NCBI GenBank assembly: GCA_009885595.1
Contig: VFKJ01000104.1
Coordinates: 1 to 17,637, forward strand
Source of the DNA: Myxococcales bacterium
GTDB lineage: Bacteria > Myxococcota > Myxococcia > Myxococcales > Myxococcaceae
Reading direction: 5' to 3'
Length of the DNA stretch: 17,637 bases
Shown: one piece after another, positions 8,601 to 16,636 of the stretch
How the letters are laid out: each line of letters opens with the position of its first letter
Position numbering within the stretch: position 1 is the first letter of the stretch
Made by a program: the position numbers and the translations under genes
The notes under the pieces: generated by a model
Databases searched by the model: none
What the model was told of the DNA's origin: nothing
The model's input: only the letters and a program-made list of their open reading frames with translations

Positions 8601-9516
8601 CGGCACCGAAGACAGCATCGTGCTGGTGTCCGGCCACGCCACCAACGTCACCGTCATCGGTCACGTGGTGGGCGCAGGCGACCTGATCGTCCACGACGCG
8701 CTCGCGCACGACAGCATCATCGGCGGCGCGAAGCTCTCGGGGGCCAAGCGCCGGCCCTTCCCCCACAACGACTGGGAAGCGCTCGACCGCATGCTGACGA
8801 ACCTGCGGCCGCACTACCGCCGGGTGCTGATCTGCATCGAGGGCACCTACTCGATGGACGGTGACATTCCCGAGCTGCCGAAGTTCATCGAGCTCAAGAA
8901 GAAGCACAAGGCGCTCTTGCTGGTGGACGAGGCACACTCCGCCGGCGTGGTGGGCGACACCGGCCGCGGCGTGGGCGAGTACTTCCACGTCAACCGCGCC
9001 GACGTCGACATGTGGATGGGCACGCTGAGCAAGTCGTTCGCCTCGTGCGGCGGCTACATCGCGGGCAGCAAGGCGCTGGTCGAGTACCTCAAGTACACCA
9101 CGCCGGGCTTCGTCTACTCGGTGGGCATCGCGCCCCCCAACGCCGCCGCGGCGCTCGCCGCCACCCAGCAGATGATCAAGCACCCGGAGCGCGCGAAGCA
9201 GGCGAGGGACAACGCCGCCTACTTCGTGAAGCTGCTCAAGGAGCGCGGGGTGAACACCGGCATGACCAAGGACACCGCGGTGGTGCCCGCCATCGTCGGC
9301 AACTCGGTGCTGGCGCTGCAGCTGTCCGACTCGCTCAAGAAGCGCGGCATCAACGTGCAGCCCATCCTCTACCCCGCCGTCGAGGAGGATCAGGCGCGCC
9401 TGCGCTTCTTCCTCTCCTCGCTCCACCAGGAAGCGCAGCTCCTCCACACCGCGAACGTGCTCAAGGAAGAGCTCGAGCGCCTCACCCGCGAAATGAACGG
9501 CGACGCCGTCGCCTGA
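2671..9516 (+). CDS. Polyketide synthase KS-AT-ACP-KR-DH with C-terminal alpha-oxoamine synthase domain
   Basis: This 2281-residue protein is a single-module synthase resembling PUFA-synthase (PfaA) or glycolipid (HglE) enzymes, with an aminotransferase-fold release domain. Domains: KS about 12-465 (Cys211, His346, His389 all present); AT about 560-870 (GHSLGE with Ser659; HAFH at 760-763, the malonyl-type motif); Gln-rich probable coiled coil about 947-978; ACP about 1045-1130 (Ser1090 in GFDSLML); KR about 1190-1540 (TGGAKGLG at 1360-1367, Lys1466, Ser1487, Tyr1500, Asn1504); DH about 1580-1850 (HTMAGQRVLP from His1599; Asp1764 in DASFQ); AOS about 1880-2275 (His2013, Asp2086 and His2089 in DEAHSAG, PLP lysine Lys2121 in GTLSKSFAS). 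There is no enoylreductase, thioesterase or second ACP. Predicted output is a 2-enoyl chain condensed with an amino acid under decarboxylation, giving an unsaturated alpha-aminoketone. The start ATG has gagg seven bases ahead. Two linkers carry a 20-bp inverted repeat read in frame. Confidence 0.93.
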   Translation: MSSHKNEQAREAIAVVGMACKFPHAKDLPDLWRVVSTGEVTFSDIDDSRWKHSAFFDANDVRAVDKTYVRKGAFIDGVDEFAALHYGLAPRRVQVMDPQHRLVIEATRQALQDAGYETRAFDRSRTGVFIGASVSEYKDLMTARHRAQQSINGEFGDSLSGAEAEALKASVADVAPARAFTIAGSLLNMMACSVAQTFDLNGPAMSIDAACSSALVAIHEATINLRARQVNLAIAGGVYLNLNPDNLIGFSRIGAISPSGVCRPFDARAGGFVMGEGVGLVVLKRLEDAQRDGDRIYAVLKGSGCNNDGRGEGPMTPRPEGQREAMWRAHADTDFPVESISYVETHGTATTVGDATEVGALKHFFNERAGKALEEPFCNLGSIKGNIGHTMSAAGAAGFIKTCLMLHHGVIPPQPGCEELNPKLDLPHSPFRIAAQASAWNVPVRRAAVSSFGFGGTNAHVLLEQAPVKPVAQAVAGPSLFLLSAPNHELLKSHAAELANEVGVHALAVADVARTLATRHAFDTRVAFLAASRENLIDALQQVASGAIVPSTPVPADQRKLGFLFAGQGAQRVGLLQDLVGRFPTLRTKLEQYDAAVKAEAGFSLIDALYPPPGTDPVKAQAHLTQTHVCQPAMAALGIAMGELLRECNVVPELALGHSLGEFAAAAISGMLPGTDAVKLVARRGQLMKELGLEDTGAMLAVMAERSRVEQQIASIKEVVVANHNHPTQVVLSGSTRGIEAAQAALDAAGFKSTRLDVSHAFHSPLMAGMAVKMAGTVAALPLQEPRSGIVSCITGRMYGSVAEAREIWVRHATSPVNFVDALQTCADEGITHFIQVGAGGALLSFARGVATNATVCALGPNEGNDGGTMLLGSLGQLWTKGVPLNALPLLAGAQLAILPPTPLETQKYWAMERTPRAPRPPLVKATEPKPSSATIFNPQSKGPVVMDNLIALFQQQMVLLQSQAEIVKAQAAAIQAMAGGDLSALTQVTQQLQVPLAGGGAGVTMQSAVVPAVAKPPDFSNMVARKGTDQVTGAQTAAPAPVAKKEEPKQELRPGVQAAVLEAVARISAFPLKTLRLEQTLVNELGFDSLMLVELDQAVGKAFPSLGGLPRELFSKTTTSASIIEHIVTTLESGQPAPSGVEGAKAEAPAVVTPIERYAPAVVAAPLAALSETVTSFERPVLVTRDSRGVAEAVVAQLKAHGLTAVIGDLSTEGPFAGVINLQTLGATGDYRAAPRALLALSKKVGAEKAELFVTVTGLGGQFGLDATPREALGQVGALGFTKALALEWPDALVKAIDVDPSLPAEALAQSIVEEIVSGDRCAEVGFTKNGRTAVALKPLDSARGARGALSSSSVVVITGGAKGLGFKFAKGLAKAHGCTLALTGRSAMNEELSKAVAQVKGAGAKAVSYHPMNVRDAASVKAAIDAIRAQHGKVDAVIHNAGVLADALVEKKDVAQLDSVLETKVGGALALMDAVKPELLVLISSWAGRFGNAAQTDYSAANEMMSRVSCAKRTVAIDFPPWEDSEMARRIPGFKKAELKADGVTFLSDDEGVAAFLREVDGGSGEVLIGRAVPERTVQHTASFPVSRLNHVYLNDHTMAGQRVLPFASALDHVAAAALEASGGKTPGQFVPFAVTDFKLQRAVLVPDTIWLEATVKQRGNKALGVTLSQGRATSYSGTVTIGADASVVPAVKAMAATPSLPLSLKDFYGGFTFHGPRLQGITSIDALSDDGVVGQVKGCRPADWIKEPLRNEWTIDPLILDASFQLAGYWAWVKHQRAGFPLALGRFVQLAPFGLGPLKVTVTFESGNEDTFTGTLVWQNEKGAVVAYLTGMTAEFKKRDPQFSVKATPVATPVAADAEVPAAVVAIDESSWNPARFPEYEELKERIAMAEAFGLQNPYFSVHEAICGDTTVVNGKQMLNFSSYNYVGNSGDPVVSKAAQDAIAKYGTSVSASRVASGEKPLTRELEVAIADFFGTEDSIVLVSGHATNVTVIGHVVGAGDLIVHDALAHDSIIGGAKLSGAKRRPFPHNDWEALDRMLTNLRPHYRRVLICIEGTYSMDGDIPELPKFIELKKKHKALLLVDEAHSAGVVGDTGRGVGEYFHVNRADVDMWMGTLSKSFASCGGYIAGSKALVEYLKYTTPGFVYSVGIAPPNAAAALAATQQMIKHPERAKQARDNAAYFVKLLKERGVNTGMTKDTAVVPAIVGNSVLALQLSDSLKKRGINVQPILYPAVEEDQARLRFFLSSLHQEAQLLHTANVLKEELERLTREMNGDAVA
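6083..6102 (+). repeat. 20-bp REP-like repeat inside the synthase gene, copy A
   Basis: The sequence ccccgagcggagtcgagggg is read in frame as part of PAPSGVEG (residues 1137-1144), immediately after the ACP domain. Its exact reverse complement occurs about 600 bases downstream. The core, gagcggagtcgag, resembles short dispersed intergenic repeats seen in many GC-rich genomes; that resemblance is from memory and not tested here. Confidence 0.6.
6688..6707 (-). repeat. 20-bp REP-like repeat inside the synthase gene, copy B (inverted)
   Basis: The plus strand reads cccctcgactccgctcgggg, the exact reverse complement of copy A. It is translated as PLDSARG (residues 1340-1346). The site lies in the flexible joint between the structural half of the ketoreductase region and the catalytic Rossmann part that begins near residue 1355. 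The insertion keeps the frame and avoids the folded domains. Confidence 0.6.
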
Positions 9517-9546
9517 AGTTGAAGTACCCCTTAGGAACCAGCACTC

Positions 9547-10425
9547 ATGACCTCGACCCGCGAAGAAGTTGAAATCGGCTACGACATCTCCAACGAGTTC
9601 TTCCGCCTCTGGCTCGACGAGCGGATGCACTACACCTCGGCCGTCTACGACGAGGAGCACACCACCCTCGAGCAGGCGCAGCGCAACAAGAGCAGGTGGC
9701 TGGCTGACTTCGCCGAGGTGAAGCCCAGCTCGCTGGTGCTGGACATCGGCTGCGGCTGGGGCGCCAACCTCGAGTACCTGGTGCTCGAGCGCAAGGTGCA
9801 GCGGGCGCACGGCATCACGCTGTCGCGCGCGCAGGCCGACGAGATCACCGCGCGCAAGCTGCCGGGCGTCACCATGTGGTGCACCGACTACAAGGACTTC
9901 GTGCCGCAGGAGAAGTACGACGCGCTCACCAGCATCGAGATGATCGATCACCTGGTGTCGCCCGCGCAGCAGCAGCAGGGCCTGGCGGTGCCGATCTACC
10001 GGGAGTACTTCAACAAGGTCGCCACCTGGGTGAAGCCGGGCGCGTGCTTCGGCTTCCAGGCGATCCTCCGCGACCGCGTGCCGCGCAAGCGCGAGGACCT
10101 CGCGGACCTGAAGTTCACCGCCGACGTGATCTTCCCCGGTGGCCTCAACCCCCGCCTCGAGGAGTTGGTCGCTGCCTGCGGTCAGTCGTGGGAGATCGTG
10201 CAGCTCAACACCCGCCGGGTCGACTACGGCAAGACCACCGCCGAGTGGCTGCGCCGCTTCCGCCTGAACAAGGAGAAGATCATGGCCAGCGGCTGGGGCG
10301 GCCGGCTGATGAACAACGGCGAGACGGTGTGGAACAACTACGACCGCTACCTCTCGACCTGCGTGAAGGCGTTCGCCAACCACTGGTCGAGCGACGTGCA
10401 GATGAAGCTGCGCCTGAAGGACTAA
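9547..10425 (+). CDS. SAM-dependent methyltransferase, cyclopropane synthase / coclaurine N-methyltransferase family
   Basis: This 292-residue protein is cytosolic, with no signal peptide. The N-terminal signature YDISNEFFRLWLDERMHYTSA, ending near residue 32, and the later TLEQAQRNK segment are hallmarks of the CFA-synthase-like fold. The SAM loop is LDIGCGWGA (65-73). The family's active-site stretch, usually S-I-x-M-F-E-H, reads SIEMIDH (129-135), so the conserved Glu is replaced by Asp134. The protein is shorter than bacterial CFA synthases and close in length to small-molecule N- or C-methyltransferases of this family. It starts 30 bases after the synthase stop, with aggaa nine bases before the ATG, so it is almost certainly in the same operon. 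Its likely substrate is the aminoketone released by the synthase. N-methylation is my first guess; C-methylation or cyclopropanation of the alkene remain possible. Confidence 0.88.
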   Translation: MTSTREEVEIGYDISNEFFRLWLDERMHYTSAVYDEEHTTLEQAQRNKSRWLADFAEVKPSSLVLDIGCGWGANLEYLVLERKVQRAHGITLSRAQADEITARKLPGVTMWCTDYKDFVPQEKYDALTSIEMIDHLVSPAQQQQGLAVPIYREYFNKVATWVKPGACFGFQAILRDRVPRKREDLADLKFTADVIFPGGLNPRLEELVAACGQSWEIVQLNTRRVDYGKTTAEWLRRFRLNKEKIMASGWGGRLMNNGETVWNNYDRYLSTCVKAFANHWSSDVQMKLRLKD

Positions 10426-10438
10426 TTGAAATCTGTCT

Positions 10439-10462
10439 CCCTCTCCCCCGCGGGGGAGAGGG
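10439..10462. repeat. 24-bp perfect palindrome, REP-type element
   Basis: The half ccctctcccccg is followed directly by its reverse complement, cgggggagaggg. Then comes a partial repetition, tcggggagaggg, at 10463-10474, which also supplies the purine-rich ribosome site of the next gene. This sequence type (ccctctccccc...gggggagaggg plus an ggggagaggg tail) is a familiar dispersed intergenic repeat in proteobacteria. There is no T-tract, so it is not a canonical intrinsic terminator. It marks the boundary between the polyketide operon and the following genes and could form a strong RNA hairpin. Confidence 0.7.
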
Positions 10463-10481
10463 TCGGGGAGAGGGCTTGCTC

Positions 10482-11699
10482 ATGCGGTTCCTTCTCCTCC
10501 TCCTCCTCCTCACCGGCACCGGCTGTGCGACGGGTCTCTCCGCCGCGCGCCGCGCCGAGCTGGAAGCCGACGCCCAACCGGCGCTCGCCGCGCTGCAAGC
10601 CGCGAAGTTCGACGACGCCCGCAAGCTCTCCGCCGAGGCGCTGAGACGTGCGCCGGAGAACTCGCGGGCCGCGGGCATCTCCGCCCTCGCCCTCTACCGC
10701 CAGGCCGCGCACGACTTCGTGGGTGACGCGCTGACGATCGCGTCCAGCGCGGTGGCCTCGCAGCTGCTGCGAGGCGACCTCGTCAACAGAGACTTCCTCG
10801 CCTTCATGCTCGACCGCACCGACAAGCGGCTGCAGGAAGTCGACGACGCGCTGGCGGTCGCCGGCAAGGACCCCGGCTTCAACCTCGAGCTGTGCCTCGC
10901 CTGCTGGGAGGTCGACTGGAACCGCAGCGGAGAGGCCGACGAGCAAGACAGCCACCTGCTGGAGATCGAGCTCGACGCCGCGGGACAGCCGTTGCCCCCG
11001 AGCGATCCCCGCCGGCGGCCCACCTTCCGCTTCGACGTCGCCGACGTCGAGTGGCTGCGCGCGATGGTGCACTTCCAACGCGCGGTGCTGGCGGTGGGTG
11101 GTGCGTACGATCCCAACGTCACCTTCGCCTCGCGCCGCAAGGAGAAGCTGCTGCTCAAGCTGAAGGACCCCGCGAAGCTGCTCGCCGCGCGACAATTCGC
11201 GCTGGAAGGTCTCGACCACGCCGAGGCCTGCCGCCAGCGGGTGCTCGCGGAGATCGACGACGACCGCGAGTGGTTGCCCAACCCGAAGCAGCAGAGCCAC
11301 GCGATGCCGCTGAGCGTCGATGACGCGCTGTTCGAGACCTGGGGTGGGATCTTGAGCGACGTGCGGAAGCTGTTGCTCGGCCAGGAAGGCGTGAGCGTCG
11401 CGGCCCTGCTGCAGCTGGGAAAACGGCAGTGGAGAGATCCGCCGGGCGGCTACCTCGATCTCGGCGCGTTCCTCACCGAGCCGCGCGATCTCACCGTCGG
11501 CGAAGAGGAGCTGCGGCCCATCAATCGCGACGATCCCGGCGCGCTGTCCGAGGTGCTGGGGAGCGTGCTGGGGCCGGCGTACAAATCGAAGATGGCGCCC
11601 TCGGCCCTGATTGAGCGGCTCACGCGCATGCGCAGGGAAGTCGAGCGGGGCGAAGACACCTTCGAGCGGAAGCTGCGGTACCTGTTCTGGCTGAACTGA
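10482..11699 (+). CDS. Putative lipoprotein with TPR-like N-terminus, function unknown
   Basis: This 405-residue protein starts at ATG 10482 (ggagaggg just ahead); the open frame extends upstream but only as a shadow of the methyltransferase gene. The N-terminus MRF, seven leucines, then TGTGC looks like a lipoprotein signal, with Cys15 as the candidate lipidated residue. The lipobox is imperfect, because position -3 is Gly. Residues about 20-75 (LAALQAAKFDDARKLSAEAL and the next helix pair) look like a tetratricopeptide unit. The remainder is mostly helical and charged, with no domain I recognise. It would be anchored in the inner or outer membrane facing the periplasm. It lies 56 bases after the methyltransferase, beyond a REP palindrome, and 18 bases before the DUF1801 gene, so membership of the polyketide pathway is uncertain. 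Confidence 0.8.
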   Translation: MRFLLLLLLLTGTGCATGLSAARRAELEADAQPALAALQAAKFDDARKLSAEALRRAPENSRAAGISALALYRQAAHDFVGDALTIASSAVASQLLRGDLVNRDFLAFMLDRTDKRLQEVDDALAVAGKDPGFNLELCLACWEVDWNRSGEADEQDSHLLEIELDAAGQPLPPSDPRRRPTFRFDVADVEWLRAMVHFQRAVLAVGGAYDPNVTFASRRKEKLLLKLKDPAKLLAARQFALEGLDHAEACRQRVLAEIDDDREWLPNPKQQSHAMPLSVDDALFETWGGILSDVRKLLLGQEGVSVAALLQLGKRQWRDPPGGYLDLGAFLTEPRDLTVGEEELRPINRDDPGALSEVLGSVLGPAYKSKMAPSALIERLTRMRREVERGEDTFERKLRYLFWLN

Positions 11700-11717
11700 C
11701 GAAGTTGGAGAAGCTCC

Positions 11718-12152
11718 ATGAGCCCCAGGACGAAGGCACCGAAGTCCACGAACTTCACCGCCGAGGAGCGAGCCGCGATGAAGGAGCGCGCCCAGGAACT
11801 GAAGGCGGGCGCGAAGAACGCGGATGGTGAACGTGACGTGCTCGCGAAGATTGCCGAGATGCCCGGCGGCGATCGCGTCATGGCCGAGCGAATCCACGCG
11901 CTGATCAAGACCAGCGCGCCAATGCTTTCGCCGAAGACCTGGTACGGAATGCCCGCGTACGCGAAGGACGGCGACGTCATCTGCTTCTTCCAGAGCGCGC
12001 ACAAGTTCAAGGCGAGGTACTCGACGTTCGGTTTCAGCGACAAGGCGAGCCTCGACGAAGGCAACCTGTGGCCAACGGCCTTCGCGCTGAAGGCGTTGAC
12101 CCCCGCGGACGAGGCCAGGATCGCAGCGCTGGTGAAGAAGGCGGTGCGCTGA
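11718..12152 (+). CDS. DUF1801-family protein (YdhG-like)
   Basis: This is a 144-residue soluble protein. The core PGGDRVMAERIHALI, then SPKTWYGMPAYAKDG and ICFFQSAHKFKARYSTFGF, is the pattern of DUF1801, a small family that includes Bacillus YdhG/Fra. The N-terminus is Lys/Glu-rich, probably a helix (AEERAAMKERAQELKAGAK). The molecular role in Gram-negatives is not established; the iron-chaperone label comes from the Bacillus member and should not be transferred with confidence. The start ATG has ggag seven bases ahead. It follows the lipoprotein gene by 18 bases and ends nine bases before the stop of the oppositely oriented gene. Confidence 0.82.
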   Translation: MSPRTKAPKSTNFTAEERAAMKERAQELKAGAKNADGERDVLAKIAEMPGGDRVMAERIHALIKTSAPMLSPKTWYGMPAYAKDGDVICFFQSAHKFKARYSTFGFSDKASLDEGNLWPTAFALKALTPADEARIAALVKKAVR

Positions 12153-12161
12153 ACGCCAGCG

Positions 12162-12569
12162 TCAAGCCTTCGGGGTCCAGGGGTAGCGGCAGGTGGCGAG
12201 GTCGCAGGTGACGGGCACGCGCACCAGCGTCGTTGACGCACTCCCGGAGCTCCGACCGAACTCGAGCTTGCGCAGCAGCGTCTTCACGCACGCGCCGTCG
12301 AGCCTTCCTGGTTCCTTCACCTCGGCCATCGCCACCGACCCGGTCTGGGACACGGCGAGCACCAACTCTTGCGTCGAGGGGAGCACCACCACCGGCGGCT
12401 GGCGCTCACCGCGCCGCGGAGGAACCGGGGCGGGACTCAGGCACGTCACCAGCAACGGCAGCGCCTGCTCGAGTGTCCGCTGGACCTGCTCTCCGGTTTG
12501 GCCACGCAGGTCCATCACCGCGGTGGACTCGGGCGCGGCGGCCAGCACCAGCAGCAAGGACGCGAACAT
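12162..12569 (-). CDS. Small exported Cys-containing protein, function unknown
   Basis: This 135-residue protein has a short hydrophobic N-terminus (MFASLLLVLAAAPES) that should direct export, with cleavage near residues 12-16. The mature part has Cys43, Cys94, Cys122 and Cys127. Its layout is a two-layer beta/alpha pattern: VVVLPSTQELVLAVSQTGSVAMAEV, then LDGACVKTLLRKLEF, then TLVRVPVTC. This layout (strand, 'v.G.v..a.v', then 'l..aCv...l....f', then 'v.vPv') recalls the TonB-C-like or AgmX/PglI-type C-terminal domains abundant in myxobacteria, but this is a resemblance only. The gene converges on the DUF1801 gene (9-base gap) and diverges from vapB (69-base gap). No clear ribosome site precedes the ATG. 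Confidence 0.7.
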   Translation of the reverse strand: MFASLLLVLAAAPESTAVMDLRGQTGEQVQRTLEQALPLLVTCLSPAPVPPRRGERQPPVVVLPSTQELVLAVSQTGSVAMAEVKEPGRLDGACVKTLLRKLEFGRSSGSASTTLVRVPVTCDLATCRYPWTPKA

Positions 12570-12616
12570 CCCCAGACCATCGCACGAGGGGCGGTCCGAG
12601 GTGGTGGAGAGAGGAA

Positions 12617-12636
12617 TGACTCGTTACGATGAGTCA
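12617..12636. promoter_or_regulatory. Candidate autoregulatory operator of the toxin-antitoxin pair
   Basis: tgactcgt, tacg, atgagtca is a dyad matching in seven of eight arm positions, ending two bases before the vapB start codon. A further half-site, gactca, occurs at 12653-12658 just inside the gene. VapB-type antitoxins with ribbon-helix-helix domains bind such repeats to repress their own operon. The element tacgat (12625-12630) could also be a -10 box. Confidence 0.45.
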
Positions 12637-12638
12637 CA

Positions 12639-12938
12639 ATGGCTCGGAAACCGACTCACAAGACATCACGCGGCCTCCGTCAGCTCACGCTGCGAGGTCT
12701 TGGTCCCGAGCTCGAGGCTCGCCTTCGTCGCGCCGCCGAGGCTGAGAACTTGTCGCTGAACCAGGCGGCGCTGCGCTTCATGGAACGAGGCGCAGGCCTC
12801 TCCGAGCGACGGGCGAAGCTGGACACCATTGGCCCCGCCCTCGACGAGTTCATCGGGACCTGGACGAAGAAGCAGGCAGAGGAAGTCCTCGGTGCGGCCC
12901 GCGACTTCGAGCGGATCGACTCGGAGTTCTGGAAGTGA
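12639..12938 (+). CDS. vapB: Antitoxin, ribbon-helix-helix (VapB/FitA-like)
   Basis: This is a 99-residue protein. Residues about 12-55 (GLRQLTLRGLGPELEARLRR, then AAEAENLSLNQAALRFM) fit the ribbon-helix-helix DNA-binding fold of FitA/VapB antitoxins: a beta strand that pairs in the dimer, followed by two helices. The C-terminal half (about 60-99) would wrap the toxin; it ends with acidic and aromatic residues (FERIDSEFW), which commonly plug a PIN active site. Its stop codon overlaps the GTG start of the toxin gene. It should neutralise the toxin and repress the operon. There is no good ribosome site within 15 bases of the ATG, and a possible -10 element lies 8 to 14 bases ahead, so the transcript may have a very short leader. 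Confidence 0.85.
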   Translation: MARKPTHKTSRGLRQLTLRGLGPELEARLRRAAEAENLSLNQAALRFMERGAGLSERRAKLDTIGPALDEFIGTWTKKQAEEVLGAARDFERIDSEFWK

Positions 12939-13342
12939 AGGTGCTGCTCGACACGAACGCCTATGTCGCCTTGCGGCGGGGTGACGAGGCGGTGGCGGCC
13001 CTGGTTCGGGCTGCGGAGAAGGTGGTGTTCTCTGCGGTCGTCGCCGGAGAGCTGCTTCACGGCTTCCGCAACGGCACGCGCGCGCCAGACAACACCCGGG
13101 AGCTGGCGCGCTTTCTCGAGCAGCCCGACGTGCTGTTCCTGCCCGTGGGTTGGGACACCGCCGACCGGTTCGGTCGCATCGCCACCGGCCTGCGCAAGAA
13201 GGGGACTCCGATTCCCACCAATGACGTGTGGATCGCCGCCCACGCGATGGAGACCGGGGCAGACCTGATCTCCTTCGACCGGCACTTCGAGCACGTCCAA
13301 GGGTTGGCGTGGGTCCTTCCGGCCCGCTATGAAGGGCGATGA
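12935..13342 (+). CDS. vapC: PIN-domain ribonuclease toxin (VapC)
   Basis: This 135-residue protein has the four PIN acidic residues in place: Asp6 in LLDTNAYVAL, Glu39 in AGELLHG, Asp97 in TNDVWIAAHA and Asp115 in ISFDRHF. PIN toxins are Mg-dependent RNases that cut tRNA or rRNA and stop growth when the antitoxin is lost. The start is GTG at 12935, which overlaps the antitoxin stop (GTGA) with ggag eight bases ahead, implying translational coupling. The length is normal and no catalytic residue is missing, so the module looks functional. The end overlaps the next small ORF by ATGA. Confidence 0.92.
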   Translation: MKVLLDTNAYVALRRGDEAVAALVRAAEKVVFSAVVAGELLHGFRNGTRAPDNTRELARFLEQPDVLFLPVGWDTADRFGRIATGLRKKGTPIPTNDVWIAAHAMETGADLISFDRHFEHVQGLAWVLPARYEGR

Positions 13343-13509
13343 CGAAGAAGCCGGAACCGAAGCCGACCAAGGCCAAACCCGCCGAGGGCGAGAAGAAGCC
13401 CAAGGTCCGCGCCTCCAAGCCGTCCATCAACCCCTTCACCCAACAGAACCCGGGGAGCCCGGCGCGCTCAGCCGCGGGAGGTACGCCGGGCTCGCGGCGC
13501 GGCCGCTGA
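13339..13509 (+). CDS. Small basic Lys/Pro-rich ORF coupled to vapC, function unknown
   Basis: This is a 56-residue ORF whose ATG overlaps the vapC stop as ATGA. The first 27 residues are dominated by Lys and Pro (MTKKPEPKPTKAKPAEGEKK); the middle is SINPFTQQNPGSPARS; the end is Arg/Gly-rich (GSRRGR). Nearly all codons end in G or C, as in the neighbouring genes, which argues for real coding. A purine-rich stretch inside the vapC end (gaaggg) lies directly ahead of the ATG and could serve ribosomes. Predicted to be disordered and nucleic-acid-like in charge. It may be part of the toxin-antitoxin operon or merely a conserved small protein. Its stop abuts the stop of the kinase gene on the other strand with no gap. 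Confidence 0.5.
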   Translation: MTKKPEPKPTKAKPAEGEKKPKVRASKPSINPFTQQNPGSPARSAAGGTPGSRRGR

Positions 13510-16473
<2,964 letters not shown>

Positions 16474-16636
16474 GAGCGCGCAACCGTCCCACAGTCGGCC
16501 GCATGAAGTCGCTCGACCCTCTCCGCGACCCTAAAAGGAGGCCTACTAATCGCGGCTTCCAGCGCCCGCTGAGCCCCTCATCATCGTGGTAGCAGGGCCC
16601 CGCTTCGCAGCGCAGTCACGCGGCAAGGGAGGCTCG
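16474..16636. promoter_or_regulatory. Divergent promoter region between kinase and acyl-CoA dehydrogenase genes
   Basis: This is a 163-base gap between divergent starts, so it must hold promoters for both. It contains a near-perfect Shine-Dalgarno string, aaaaggagg (16533-16541), with no start codon in the next 12 bases; actaat follows at 16544-16549 and could be a -10-like element. I could not assign a convincing -35/-10 pair on either strand. Confidence 0.4.

Noticed and set aside
7540..10383. 947-residue antisense open frame spanning the synthase end and methyltransferase
   Set aside because: It crosses two well-supported plus-strand genes and reads as repetitive His/Arg/Val-rich sequence without domains.
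9876..10481. Upstream extension of the lipoprotein frame into the methyltransferase gene
   Set aside because: The extension is the +2 frame of the methyltransferase. The signal-peptide-like MRF plus leucines with a ribosome site at 10482 is the sensible start.
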